DNA of 64,000 nucleotides from Ciceribacter ferrooxidans (GCF_004137355.1 NZ_SDVB01000253.1:124001-188000), one strand, 5' to 3'; positions 35,799-44,676 are shown, counted from the first letter of the stretch. Notes: generated by a model from the sequence alone, not told the origin. Made by a program: numbers and translations.

Positions 35799-36200
35799 AT
35801 GAACGCTGCCGATACGATCCGCGCCTACTACGAGGCCTTCAACGCTGGCGACATGGAAACTTTCCTGGCACTGTTGACCGACGACGTCATTCACGACATC
35901 AATCAGGGTGAGCGTCAGGTTGGCAAGACCGCTTTCGCGCGCTTCATGGAACACATGAACCGCTGCTACAGGGAAGAGTTGACCGACATGGTGGTCATGA
36001 CCAGTGAGGATGACCGGCGCGGCGCCGCCGAGTTCGTCGTCAATGGCGAATACCTGGTGACGGACGAGGGGCTGCCCGAAGCCAAGGGCCAGAAATACGT
36101 TCTTCCGGCCGGCGCTTTCTTCGAACTGCGGGACGGCAAGGTCGCGCGTATATCCAACTACTACAACCTTCCGGAATGGATCCGTCAGGTCGGGGGATGA
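35799..36200 (+). CDS. SnoaL-like / NTF2-like protein (ketosteroid isomerase type)
   Basis: 133 residues, one NTF2-like cone fold: MNAADTIRAYYEAFNAGDMETFLALLTDDVIHDINQGERQVG, then FRLRDGKVARISNYYNLPEW-type end. These proteins are small isomerases, cyclases or ligand binders; a function cannot be assigned. Single gene. Confidence 0.87.
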   Translation: MNAADTIRAYYEAFNAGDMETFLALLTDDVIHDINQGERQVGKTAFARFMEHMNRCYREELTDMVVMTSEDDRRGAAEFVVNGEYLVTDEGLPEAKGQKYVLPAGAFFELRDGKVARISNYYNLPEWIRQVGG

Positions 36201-36212
36201 GGGATGGACTCC

Positions 36213-36602
36213 TCAGCGAAGGAGTGGCAGTGCTGCGCGGATGGCCGGCATGCGTAGCCACAGTCCGCCCCACATGAAGGCGGCGATGTAGAAGCTGAAG
36301 AGCACGTGGGTGAAGAGCGGGCTTTGGGCGCGCAACTGTGTCGCGATCGCGCCTCCGAGAAGGCCGGTCATCAGCACGGCGCCGAGCAGGCTGGTGCGTG
36401 GGAACAGGTAGAGCACCACGCAGGTCAGTTCGATGATGCCGATCATCTTCGCATAACCGGGTGGCCAGCCGAGTGCCGCAAGCGTCTCCTCCGCAACGGG
36501 CATGCCGAGTAACTTGGGGGCGACGGAAGCCCCGAGCATGAACAGGACGAAGACGAGCGACAGGCCTCGCCCCGCCCAAATGGCGATCATTTCCTCTTTC
36601 AT
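36213..36602 (-). CDS. DoxX-like membrane protein
   Basis: 129 residues, four predicted membrane helices with the DoxX-like pattern (GRGLSLVFVLFMLGASVAPKLLG, then AKMIGIIELTCVVLYLFPRTSLLGAVLMTGLLGGAIATQLRA). Linked in other bacteria to redox stress and thiosulfate:quinone chemistry; here unproven. AGAGGAG before the ATG. Divergent from a MarR gene with dyads between, so it is a likely target of that regulator. Confidence 0.87.
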   Translation of the reverse strand: MKEEMIAIWAGRGLSLVFVLFMLGASVAPKLLGMPVAEETLAALGWPPGYAKMIGIIELTCVVLYLFPRTSLLGAVLMTGLLGGAIATQLRAQSPLFTHVLFSFYIAAFMWGGLWLRMPAIRAALPLLR

Positions 36603-36681
36603 CAGTCGTTCTCCTCTCTCGGTTCCAGGTCCGAAGTGCCTTCGCGGTGTATCTTTCTCTTGAGAAGAGCCGCGCACCGCT

Positions 36682-36701
36682 TTATCTTTCTGGAAAGATA
36701 A
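36682..36701. promoter_or_regulatory. MarR-type operator
   Basis: TTATCTTTC-TG-GAAAGATAA, a perfect 9-bp inverted repeat. Two further TATCTTT half-sites occur at 36650 and 36710 within the same 114-bp divergent interval. Confidence 0.65.
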
Positions 36702-36716
36702 CGAGGAAATATCTTT

Positions 36717-37238
36717 ATGGCAAGACAAATTGCTTCGGAGCGGGATCTGCAGGATGATCACGTTGGCGTGCGCAGGCGCCAGTGGTCAAAGGAGCTCCCG
36801 GACGTGGACACGGTCGGCATGGCCATTCTCGGTCGCGCGCGGTGGATAACGCTGAAGGTTCGGCCGCCCATCGAGGCGGTGTTTGCCGAGCATGGCCTCG
36901 ATACAGGTGAGTTCGACGTGCTCGCCACGCTGCTGCGATCCGGTCCTCCTTATCGTCTTCGTCCGACAGAGCTTTTTCAGCAATTGATGATCACCTCGGG
37001 TGGCCTGACCCCGAGGCTTGCGCGTCTCGAGAAGGCCGGTCTTATCGAGCGCCCGCCAAGCGAGAGCGATGGACGCAGCCTCCCCGTGCAGTTGACGACG
37101 CTCGGCCGCGAACGGGCCGAGGCAGCCTTCCGCGCAGACATGACAGTCGAGACAGACCTGTTGAGGTGCCTGAATGACCAAGAGAAGGAAGACCTCGGGC
37201 GCTTGCTCGCCAAGCTGGCGATTGCGCTCGACACTTGA
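36717..37238 (+). CDS. MarR family transcriptional regulator
   Basis: 173 residues with a MarR winged-helix domain (LRPTELFQQLMITSGGLTPRLARLEKAGLIERPPSESDGRSLPVQLT) framed by dimerisation helices. GAGG lies 10 nt before the ATG. It faces the DoxX gene across three TATCTTT repeats, so autorepression and control of doxX are probable. The ligand is unknown. Confidence 0.9.
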   Translation: MARQIASERDLQDDHVGVRRRQWSKELPDVDTVGMAILGRARWITLKVRPPIEAVFAEHGLDTGEFDVLATLLRSGPPYRLRPTELFQQLMITSGGLTPRLARLEKAGLIERPPSESDGRSLPVQLTTLGRERAEAAFRADMTVETDLLRCLNDQEKEDLGRLLAKLAIALDT

Positions 37239-37245
37239 ACTGCTC

Positions 37246-37280
37246 TTGACTCCACTATGTGATGCTGCAATTCTCACATA
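37246..37280 (+). promoter_or_regulatory. Promoter and operator of the XRE-cupin gene (leaderless)
   Basis: TTGACT (37246-37251), 17 bp, AATTCT (37269-37274) would start transcription at or next to the ATG at 37281; no ribosome site exists. An inverted repeat TATGTGA/TCACATA (37256-37262 and 37274-37280) covers the promoter and ends at the start codon. Confidence 0.5.
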
Positions 37281-37859
37281 ATGGAATACGAAGAGAACGA
37301 GCTCGCCCGGTCGATTGGGGAGCGCGTGAAAGCGCTGCGCAGTGAACGCGGATTGACGCTCGACCAGCTCGCGGAAGTCTCCGGTGTGAGTCGGGCGATG
37401 ATCTCGCGGATCGAGCGCGCGGAGACGAGTGCGACGGCCGTGCTACTGGCGAGGCTCTGCTCCGCGCTTGGCCTTTCGCTGTCGGTGTTCTTCGATACCG
37501 CCGCCGATGCGGCCGAGCCTTTGGCGCGCCGTGTCGACCAGCCGGTCTGGCGAGATCCGGAAAGCGGGTATGTGCGCAGGACCGTGGCGCCGGCAGGGAC
37601 GGGCGCGCGGGTCGACGTCGTCGAGGTCGAGTTCCCACCCGGCGCGGAAGTCCGCTTCGGCAGTCAGCCGGCAAGCCGCACCCAGTGGCAGCATGTCTGG
37701 TTGTTCGATGGTGAGATGGAGCTGACGGTCGGAGAGCGGATTTACCACCTCACGGCTGGCGACTGCCTCCACATGAATGTCGGTGAGGTGCATGCCTTTC
37801 GAAATCCGACCGACAAACCCTCCCGCTATGCCGTGGTCATCGACCTCGGCTCACGTTGA
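37281..37859 (+). CDS. XRE-family regulator with cupin domain
   Basis: 192 residues: helix-turn-helix XRE domain (about 10-65, LTLDQLAEVSGVSRAMISRIERAETSATAVLLARLCSALGL) and a C-terminal cupin_2 domain (about 110-190, PAGTGARVDVVEVEFPPGA ... HLTAGDCLHMNVGEVHAFRNPTD). The layout is that of PuuR/SutR-type regulators of amino acid, polyamine or sulfur metabolism. Likely autorepressed. A GNAT gene follows after 26 bp and is the probable target. Confidence 0.9.
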   Translation: MEYEENELARSIGERVKALRSERGLTLDQLAEVSGVSRAMISRIERAETSATAVLLARLCSALGLSLSVFFDTAADAAEPLARRVDQPVWRDPESGYVRRTVAPAGTGARVDVVEVEFPPGAEVRFGSQPASRTQWQHVWLFDGEMELTVGERIYHLTAGDCLHMNVGEVHAFRNPTDKPSRYAVVIDLGSR

Positions 37860-37885
37860 CGTAGAAACCTGACTCGGAGTCTCTC

Positions 37886-38425
37886 ATGTCCGCCCTCATT
37901 CGCCTGCTGAACGAAGACGACGCGCTCACGTGTTTGCCCGATCTTTGCGAGGTGCTCTGCGACTGCGTCGACGGCGGCGCCTCGGTCGGATTCATGTCAC
38001 CGTTGGCGGATGCCGACGCGGCAGCGTACTGGCAGGAGGTTGTCTCCGCGGTGGGGCGGGATGAGGTACTGCTCTTCGTTGCCGAGGACGATGCGGGTCG
38101 GGTCGTCGGTACTGTGCAGATAGGTTTTGCGCTAAAGCCGAACCAGCCCCACCGAGCAGACCTGATGAAGCTCCTCGTCCATCGTGCCGCCCGCGGTCGC
38201 GGTCTGTCGCGAAAGCTTATGACGACCGCCGAGCGGGAGGCGAGGGCGCGCGGACGTTGGCTGCTCGTCCTCGACACCGCGACCGGCGAACCCGCGGAGG
38301 CGATCTACGAACGCCTCGGTTGGGTACGTTCCGGTGTCATTCCGGACTACGCGCTGTTCCCGGACGGTCGCTATTGCGCGACCACGGTCTTCTACAAGCA
38401 CCTCGCCCCGGCCGCGGACGCCTGA
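37886..38425 (+). CDS. GNAT family N-acetyltransferase
   Basis: 179 residues with the GNAT acetyl-CoA motif ADLMKLLVHRAARGRGLSRKLMTTAEREARARG and the closing GNAT motif AIYERLGWVRSG. Resembles acetyltransferases paired with XRE-cupin regulators. Same direction and 26 bp after the regulator gene, so probably one operon. Substrate unknown. Confidence 0.9.
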   Translation: MSALIRLLNEDDALTCLPDLCEVLCDCVDGGASVGFMSPLADADAAAYWQEVVSAVGRDEVLLFVAEDDAGRVVGTVQIGFALKPNQPHRADLMKLLVHRAARGRGLSRKLMTTAEREARARGRWLLVLDTATGEPAEAIYERLGWVRSGVIPDYALFPDGRYCATTVFYKHLAPAADA

Positions 38426-38578
38426 TCGTCGACACGCTTCCGTCTTGGAGGTTACACACCAGAGTCACAGGTTGTGCCAAAAAAGGGCGCACTCCGGGCC
38501 GCTTCGCCTCTCCCGTAGGGCCGGATCGTCATGCTAGCGATTCGCTGGCATAGACATTCGGGAACCGGGGGATCTCTC

Positions 38579-38965
38579 ATGACGCTTTTCGTTTCGGTAA
38601 TACGCAGGCCTGCGGGTCTTCTTCTGATGACATGTGCGGCCGTCGCCGCGGCTCTGCCCGCGCTTGCCGCGGACGTCACGTTCGTTATGCGCAACGAACA
38701 TCCGAACGCGGTGGAAGTCGAACTCTACAGCCAGGACCGCGATTACGTCTGGCCGGGGAACAATCAGGTCTTCTATCTCGACGACGGCGAGACGAAGCAG
38801 ATTCCGCTTTCCTGCAACGAGGGGGAATCGATCTGCTACGGCGCCTGGGTTTCCGGTGACCGCGGCACCTACTGGGGAACCGGACCGGACAACGCCGAGA
38901 CCTGCAGCGACTGCTGCTATGTCTGCACAGGCGGCGAGACCGAGGAAATTAACCTCGTCGAGTAA
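38579..38965 (+). CDS. Secreted Cys-rich hypothetical protein
   Basis: 128 residues, signal peptide (about 1-31, cleavage near ALAA) and a mature part of about 97 residues with seven cysteines (SCNEGESICYGAW, then ETCSDCCYVCTGG), so several disulfides or a metal site are likely. It ends in acidic residues. I do not recognise the family. An imperfect 10-bp inverted repeat lies at 38531-38551 just upstream. Confidence 0.7.
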   Translation: MTLFVSVIRRPAGLLLMTCAAVAAALPALAADVTFVMRNEHPNAVEVELYSQDRDYVWPGNNQVFYLDDGETKQIPLSCNEGESICYGAWVSGDRGTYWGTGPDNAETCSDCCYVCTGGETEEINLVE

Positions 38966-39130
38966 GTCGGCGGGAGACGGGAATTTCGTGATCGAATCGG
39001 GTATGGGTTGCTCGACGTTCTCTCGAGCGGTCCTGGTCCGGTGCGGCAGCGTCTCGGCTCCTTCCGTCCCTTGCCAAGTCCGCGACCGCAAGGCTAGCCT
39101 GCGTCCCACATCGACGGAGGGGTGACGGCA

Positions 39131-40159
39131 ATGCGGGTTTTCTATTCGGAGAAGCATAAGCTGCGGGATGCCAAGACGGAGCTGCACGGCGGCCTGCTGG
39201 TCAAGCCTTTCGAGGGACCGTTCCGCGCCGAGTGGATTCTCGCCGCCGTTCGGGACGCGGGATTTGTCGATGTCACCGCGCCTGAAGAACACGGACTGGA
39301 GACCGCGCTCAAGGTTCACGATACCGGCTACCTCGAATTTCTGCGCACCTGCTGGGAACGATGGCAGGCTCAGGGTTTCGAGGGTGAGGCAATAGCGACG
39401 TCCTTCCCCTGCCGCCGCAGCCAGACCGGTCGGGTGCCGAAGAACATAGACGGTGCCGTCGGCTATTACGCCAATTCGGCAGAGACGGCGATTTCCGGCG
39501 GCACTTACGAGGCGGCGATCGCTTCGATGGATGTGGCGATTTCCGGCGCTGAATGGCTTGCAGAAGGCAATCGGTTCTCCTTCTCACTCTGCCGCCCGCC
39601 GGGTCATCATGCCGGCATCGATCTCTTCGGCGGCTACTGCTTCATCAACAATGCCACCGTTGCCGCACAACGGTTGATTGATCGGGGAGCAGGAAGGGTC
39701 GCGATCCTCGACGTTGATTTTCACCACGGCAACGGCACCCAGGACATTACCTACCGCCGTGACGACATCTTCTTCGCCTCGCTCCACGGGGAGCCGGAAG
39801 ACGCCTTCCCGTTCTTCATGGGATATGCCGATGAAACCGGAGAGGGCCCCGGCGACGGACTGAACGCCAACTATCCGATGCCCTCAGGCACGACGTGGGA
39901 CGTCTGGTCGTCCGCTCTTGCGGATGCGCTCGGGCGTATTCGGACTTGCGGTGCCGAGGCCATCGTTCTCTCCCTCGGCGTCGACACGTTCGAGGAGGAT
40001 CCGATCAGCTTCTTCAGGCTCAAGAGCGAGGACTATCTCCGTATGGGCGAGATGGTGGCCGCATCCGGCCTGCCGGTCTTGACGGTCATGGAGGGAGGTT
40101 ACGGTGTCCCGCAGATCGGACTCAACGTTGCGAACGTTCTGAAGGGTCTAGAGGCCTGA
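39131..40159 (+). CDS. Histone deacetylase family protein (acetylpolyamine amidohydrolase type)
   Basis: 342 residues, arginase/deacetylase fold with the zinc-site motifs RPPGHHAG, FNNATVAAQRL-type strand, DVDFHHGNGTQ (Asp and His ligands) and GVDTFEEDP (Asp ligand). Bacterial members deacetylate acetylpolyamines or similar acyl amines. The ATG at 39131 has GGAGGGG upstream; an ATG nine bases earlier is also in frame. Cytosolic. Confidence 0.92.
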   Translation: MRVFYSEKHKLRDAKTELHGGLLVKPFEGPFRAEWILAAVRDAGFVDVTAPEEHGLETALKVHDTGYLEFLRTCWERWQAQGFEGEAIATSFPCRRSQTGRVPKNIDGAVGYYANSAETAISGGTYEAAIASMDVAISGAEWLAEGNRFSFSLCRPPGHHAGIDLFGGYCFINNATVAAQRLIDRGAGRVAILDVDFHHGNGTQDITYRRDDIFFASLHGEPEDAFPFFMGYADETGEGPGDGLNANYPMPSGTTWDVWSSALADALGRIRTCGAEAIVLSLGVDTFEEDPISFFRLKSEDYLRMGEMVAASGLPVLTVMEGGYGVPQIGLNVANVLKGLEA

Positions 40160-40176
40160 GAACAGCCGCAGACTGC

Positions 40177-40251
40177 ATGAGAATAAAAGTTTCTAAAAAG
40201 ACTCCACTTTTATTTCGGAAGCTGGCAAAAGGAGGCTCGCTGGTCAAGTAG
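40177..40251 (+). other. Possible 24-codon leader ORF before the siderophore-interacting gene
   Basis: An ATG-started 24-codon frame (MRIKVSKKTPLLFRKLAKGG...) ends 22 bp before the next gene. It overlaps a 9-bp inverted repeat (AATAAAAGT 40182-40190, ACTTTTATT 40206-40214) in locally AT-rich DNA. It may be a terminator of the previous gene, an iron-related control site or a leader peptide; none is proven. Confidence 0.25.
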
Positions 40252-40273
40252 CCGACAGATCCGGAGTCCTGCC

Positions 40274-41353
40274 ATGTCATCCCTCGAAGCATGCGCCGTC
40301 ATAGAAGGCGACGCCGCCAGCGCCGCGATCGAGCGATTGCTGAACGACGACGAGGCAGAGAGCGTCGTTCGGACGGGTGGTGACCACGCGGTGCTGCATT
40401 CGCCTTATGGTATGGTCACGCTGGCGCTCGAAGCGGAGCGCCTCCTCATCAAGGCGACTGCCAGTGACGAGACGAACCTTGCCTACCTGAAGATGGGGCT
40501 TGCCGGCCGGCTCGTTTCGGCCCCCGGAACCGGCGCCGTTCTTCGCTGGACGGGAAACGGGAGCGGTGACGTAGTCCCCGTCTTCTTTCGCGAGCTCAGA
40601 GTGATATCCTCGGTCCGGGTCGGTCCGCACATCCAAAGGCTGCGTTTTGCCAGTGAACGGCTGGAGCGCTTCGCGACCGGCGGCCTGCACGTCCGGCTGC
40701 TGATCCCGCGAGAGGGACGCAAGCCAGTCTGGCCGTGGGTCGGCGAGGACGGACTGCTTGTCTGGCCGCGGGGTGAGGATGCCTTGACGGTCCGGGTCTA
40801 CACGATCCGTGCGATCGATGTGGAAGCCGGCTGGGTCGAGGTCGATTTTGTGTTGCATCCGGGATTCGACACCCCTGCGGCACGTTTTGCGGAGCATGCG
40901 AGACCGGGTGACGTCATCGGTATGATCGGGCCAGGCGGCGGCGACGTTCCGGAGACGGCGAACATGCTTCTTCTCGGTGACGATACGGCAGTGCCTGCAA
41001 TTGCGCGTATCCTGAAAGAACTTCGCCCCGGCACAAGAGCCGATGTCGTGATCGAGGTCGACGGTCCGGAAGACGTCCAGCCGCTTGCGGTGGCGGAAGG
41101 ATCGGTCCGCTGGCTGTTTCGCGACGGCCGAGCTCCCGGCACGACTGGCCTTCTCTCCGGTCATTTGGGGCATATCGATGCCGCCGCATTGCCGGACGAT
41201 ATCTTTGTCTGGGCGGGCTGCGAATTCTCGGACTTCCGGGAAATCCGGCAGATCCTCCGCAAGAGGTGGGGTCTGCCGAGGGAGCGGCAGCTCGTGGTCC
41301 CCTACTGGCGTCGAGGCAGTGCCGGTGACGAAGCGCGTCACGAAGCGGCGTGA
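40274..41353 (+). CDS. Siderophore-interacting protein with N-terminal DUF2218
   Basis: 359 residues. A DUF2218-like domain (about 1-90) precedes a flavin reductase of the ViuB/SIP family: FAD-binding domain (about 105-235, IQRLRFASERLERFATGGLHVRLLIPREG and VYTIRAIDVEAGWVEVDFVLHPG) and C-terminal SIP domain (about 240-345, MLLLGDDTAVPAIARIL, then FVWAGCEFSDFREIRQILR). SIP enzymes reduce Fe(III)-siderophores in the cytosol. DUF2218 is usually a separate protein or a SIP fusion partner. Convergent with a siderophore permease, so functionally linked to the iron cluster. Confidence 0.92.
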   Translation: MSSLEACAVIEGDAASAAIERLLNDDEAESVVRTGGDHAVLHSPYGMVTLALEAERLLIKATASDETNLAYLKMGLAGRLVSAPGTGAVLRWTGNGSGDVVPVFFRELRVISSVRVGPHIQRLRFASERLERFATGGLHVRLLIPREGRKPVWPWVGEDGLLVWPRGEDALTVRVYTIRAIDVEAGWVEVDFVLHPGFDTPAARFAEHARPGDVIGMIGPGGGDVPETANMLLLGDDTAVPAIARILKELRPGTRADVVIEVDGPEDVQPLAVAEGSVRWLFRDGRAPGTTGLLSGHLGHIDAAALPDDIFVWAGCEFSDFREIRQILRKRWGLPRERQLVVPYWRRGSAGDEARHEAA

Positions 41354-41360
41354 TAGCCGG

Positions 41361-42557
41361 TTACGAGCGTCGCGTCGCGAGCAACAGCAGCGGTACGGCG
41401 GCAAACGCCAGGAACGAAGTGACTGTGAAGAGCGGGCCATATCCGAAGCGCTCGGCGATCTGGCCGGCGGCGACCCCGCCAGTCAGGCTCACTAGCGCGT
41501 CCATGCATTGGAAGAGCGTAAAATCGACGCCGGCCTGGCGGGGATCGGACCAGCGCATGAATTGGGCGTAGAGTGCGACGAAGCCGAAGGCCATGATGCC
41601 GGACGTGCTGGCGGCGGCCGCCGTCATCGTGATCGCGAGCGGCACGAAGGCGGTCGAAGCCGCGGACGAGAAGAGGGCGAGGCAGCCTGCCTGAAGGAGA
41701 AGTGCCACCGTGAGGACGCTGCGCACACCGAAGAGGCGGACGCAGATACCGCCGAACACGGCCGCTCCGAGACCGACGAAGAAGCTTCCCAGCCCATTGA
41801 GAAGCCCGAGACGACCCGCATCCAGGCCTTGGTCGACGAGAAGTGGACCGATCATGCCGAGGGCGGATTTCTGTGCGAGCACGAAAACCGCGGACACAAG
41901 CAGGCCGCGCCGCAGTTCCGGTCGCGACAAGGCGGTTCCGAGGGAGGGAACATGCGAGCGGACTTCTTCCGGGAGATCGCGCGCAGCGCCGAAAAGGAAC
42001 GGTGAGCCGAGCAAAAGGAGGAGGCCGGCCGTTGCCCAACTCGCGGGTCCCCACCCGTAGAGACCGCTGAGGTAGAGAAAGAGCCCGCCACCGATCGCTG
42101 AGCCGAGGTAGGCGCCACCCACCTGAGCTGCATTCCCCCAACCATGCTGCTTGCGCGCCAGAGTCTCGACGGCGAAGCCATCGCAGGCGATGTCGACGGT
42201 GGCGGCAGCAAAGGCGACGACAGTCAGGCAGGCGAGCAGCGGCAGGGCGACCGCCGGGTCGAGAAAGCCCGCGACGAGAAGTCCCGCCGCCGAAACGATG
42301 CCGCCGGCAGCGACGACGGTGCGACTGCGATTGCGCCCGACCGGCGGCAGCCGGTAGCGTTCGATCGCGCCGGCCCAGAGGAATTTGAGCACCCATGGCA
42401 ACGCGATCAGCGACACGAGTCCGATGCGATCGAGCGGAACACCGTTTAGTCGCATGATCGCCGGCAGCGCAGACCACGTGACGCCGCCGATAACGCTCTG
42501 TGCGACGTAGAGGCCGGCAATGCCGGAAATCACGTAGGTTGAGGAAACGGGACGCAT
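41361..42557 (-). CDS. MFS transporter, siderophore permease (RhtX/FptX-like)
   Basis: 398 residues with about 12 membrane helices and the AmpG/RhtX pattern (ALPWVLKFLWAGAIERYRLPPVGRNRS and DIACDGFAVETLARKQHGWGNAAQVGGAYLGS). RhtX and FptX import ferric siderophores across the inner membrane without an ABC system. It starts 16 bp after the TonB receptor stop, so the two form one operon. The open frame extends far upstream in antisense to the receptor and is ignored. Confidence 0.9.
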   Translation of the reverse strand: MRPVSSTYVISGIAGLYVAQSVIGGVTWSALPAIMRLNGVPLDRIGLVSLIALPWVLKFLWAGAIERYRLPPVGRNRSRTVVAAGGIVSAAGLLVAGFLDPAVALPLLACLTVVAFAAATVDIACDGFAVETLARKQHGWGNAAQVGGAYLGSAIGGGLFLYLSGLYGWGPASWATAGLLLLLGSPFLFGAARDLPEEVRSHVPSLGTALSRPELRRGLLVSAVFVLAQKSALGMIGPLLVDQGLDAGRLGLLNGLGSFFVGLGAAVFGGICVRLFGVRSVLTVALLLQAGCLALFSSAASTAFVPLAITMTAAAASTSGIMAFGFVALYAQFMRWSDPRQAGVDFTLFQCMDALVSLTGGVAAGQIAERFGYGPLFTVTSFLAFAAVPLLLLATRRS

Positions 42558-42573
42558 GGCCTTCGCTTGCCGG

Positions 42574-44676
42574 TTAGAAGCGATAGCGCAGGCTGCCGTA
42601 AATCGTGCGGCCTTCATCCCAATAGCAGTAGCCGGCCGAGCAGATTTGCTTGCGGGTATCAAGCAGGTTTTTCGCGTTGACCTGCAGGGTGAGGCCCTTG
42701 AGATCCGGATTACGATAGCCGAAGTCGTACGATAGCGCCGCATCCGCGAAGGCACGGGCTTCATTCTTGAACGAGTTCTGATCGTCACCGTAGCTTTCGC
42801 CCGAATAGCGCACGCCGGCGCCGAGGCCGAGGCCGGCGAACGCACCATCCTCGATGAGGTAATGGCCCCAAAGTGAGGCGACGTGGTTCGGCGTCGCCGA
42901 AAGCTCGTTGCCGTCCGTGCCGGTCGCGCCCTTTTCGATTGTCATGCGTTGGTAGGTATAGGTCGCGATCAGGCTGAAGCCGTTGTCGAAGGAGGCATGG
43001 CCCTCGAGCTCCACGCCGCGTGAGTTCAGGTCGAGCTGACGTTGTTTGTTGATGCCCGTCGACGTATCGAAAACGACGCCATCCTTCTGGTCGATATCGA
43101 AGAGAGCCGCGCTGAGCACGGCATTGCTGTCTGGAATTTCGTATTTGACGCCGATCTCCTTCTGCCGACCGATCGTCGGACGGGCGACGCGACTGTCGTT
43201 GCTCGTGACATCGTCGTAAACGAAACCGACATTGGGAGCGAAAGACGTCGAATAGTTGGCGTAGGGAATGAAGCCGGCGACTGTCCGGTAGGAGAGGCCT
43301 ATGCGCCCCGAAAAGGCGCCGTCCTTCTGGTCCGTGGAGACGAAGGACGAGTCGATCGCGTCGGTCTGTGCCCAGTCGTAACGGCCACTCGCAAACAGCG
43401 TGAAGTCATTCCACTCCATCTGGTCGTGCAGGTACAGACCGAAGAGGTTCGTTTCCTGCCAGCCGGCGTACGGTGTCGGCATGGTCTTGGCATCATCGGC
43501 AGAGACGTAGGAGACCGCACTGTATGCCTCATACTCGGACCAGCTGTAATCCAGGCCGGCAACTGCGACGTGACGGATATCGCCGGTGTCGAACTCGAAC
43601 TGCGCCATGTTGTCGACTGTGAAATTCTTCATTGTCTCTTCGTAGTAGCCCCAGTAGCGGGCAAGCGGCAGTCCGGCGCCGACGGAATAGAGACCGCTGT
43701 ACTCGAGGTCAGCATCGACGGCGTTGTAGCGCAGGTTCTGCCGCAACGTGACGACGTCATTCAGGCGATGTTCGAACTCGTAGCCGATACGACCCTGGTT
43801 CTGGTCGAAGTCGTTGAAGTCCGGGTCGCCGGCGTAGATGTCGGAGACTTTTCCATAGGCGGGATTATAAAAGGCGGCCGTGCCGCCGGTAACGGCGTGT
43901 GTGTACTCGCCCAGGATCGTCAGCTTCGAATCTTCGTCGCGCTTCCAGGTGAGTGCTGGCGCCACATATAGCTTGTCGTCGGAATAGCCTTCGAGATCTG
44001 TATCGCTCTTTCGTCCCAACGCGGTGAAGCGATAGAGGAGCGTTCCCTCAGCATCCACAGGGCCGGAAAAGTCGACGCCGGCCTGGTAGCGACTGTGCTC
44101 TCCGCCCAGGATCTCGACCTCGCGAAACGGCTCGTCCTTCGGACGTTTGGTGACGACGTTCACGATTCCACCAGGGCCGCTCACCCCGTAGAGCGAAGAG
44201 GCAGGCCCCTTCAGGACGGTGACACCTTCGATGCCGTATGGTTCGGTCCGCAGCCAGGCCGACGGACCGTTGAAGAGCCGGAGCCCATCGCGGAACATAC
44301 CGTTGTAATACGCCGGAAAACCGCGAAGGTAGAAGGCGTCGTAGCGGCTGTCGAAACCGAACGTGTTCGGATTGGCGCCGGCGGTATATCCGAGCGATTC
44401 GTTGAGCGTGCGAGGCTTCTGGTCTTCGATCTGGTCCTGCGTCACCACCGAGACGGCCTGTGGGATGTTCGTGATGGCGGTATTGACCTTCGTCCCGATC
44501 CGGTCGGCTTTCGCGACATAGCCGTCCTGTACGAGAATGTCATCGCTTTCCGCTTCGACAACGACCGCGTCGAGAAGAGTCTCGCCGGGTGCACCCCCGT
44601 CCTGGGCAACAGCCTGGTCGACGGCGAGGGCGGCAACGCTCGAGAGAAGGAGGGTGATGCGCAACGGAAAATACAT
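42574..44676 (-). CDS. TonB-dependent siderophore receptor
   Basis: 700 residues: signal peptide (about 1-25), plug domain (about 60-165, IPQAVSVVTQDQIEDQKPRTLNESL, then VTVLKGPASSLYGVSGPGGIVNVVTKRP) and a 22-strand barrel ending in GSLRYRF with terminal Phe, the FhuA/FptA type. It imports a ferric siderophore with ExbBD-TonB energy. A RirA-type box overlaps its promoter. Followed by the permease gene. Confidence 0.95.
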   Translation of the reverse strand: MYFPLRITLLLSSVAALAVDQAVAQDGGAPGETLLDAVVVEAESDDILVQDGYVAKADRIGTKVNTAITNIPQAVSVVTQDQIEDQKPRTLNESLGYTAGANPNTFGFDSRYDAFYLRGFPAYYNGMFRDGLRLFNGPSAWLRTEPYGIEGVTVLKGPASSLYGVSGPGGIVNVVTKRPKDEPFREVEILGGEHSRYQAGVDFSGPVDAEGTLLYRFTALGRKSDTDLEGYSDDKLYVAPALTWKRDEDSKLTILGEYTHAVTGGTAAFYNPAYGKVSDIYAGDPDFNDFDQNQGRIGYEFEHRLNDVVTLRQNLRYNAVDADLEYSGLYSVGAGLPLARYWGYYEETMKNFTVDNMAQFEFDTGDIRHVAVAGLDYSWSEYEAYSAVSYVSADDAKTMPTPYAGWQETNLFGLYLHDQMEWNDFTLFASGRYDWAQTDAIDSSFVSTDQKDGAFSGRIGLSYRTVAGFIPYANYSTSFAPNVGFVYDDVTSNDSRVARPTIGRQKEIGVKYEIPDSNAVLSAALFDIDQKDGVVFDTSTGINKQRQLDLNSRGVELEGHASFDNGFSLIATYTYQRMTIEKGATGTDGNELSATPNHVASLWGHYLIEDGAFAGLGLGAGVRYSGESYGDDQNSFKNEARAFADAALSYDFGYRNPDLKGLTLQVNAKNLLDTRKQICSAGYCYWDEGRTIYGSLRYRF

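Noticed and set aside
40182-40198. Complete Irr control element before the siderophore-interacting gene
   Set aside because: Only one half (TTCTAA) matches; the other half fits too poorly to call a site.
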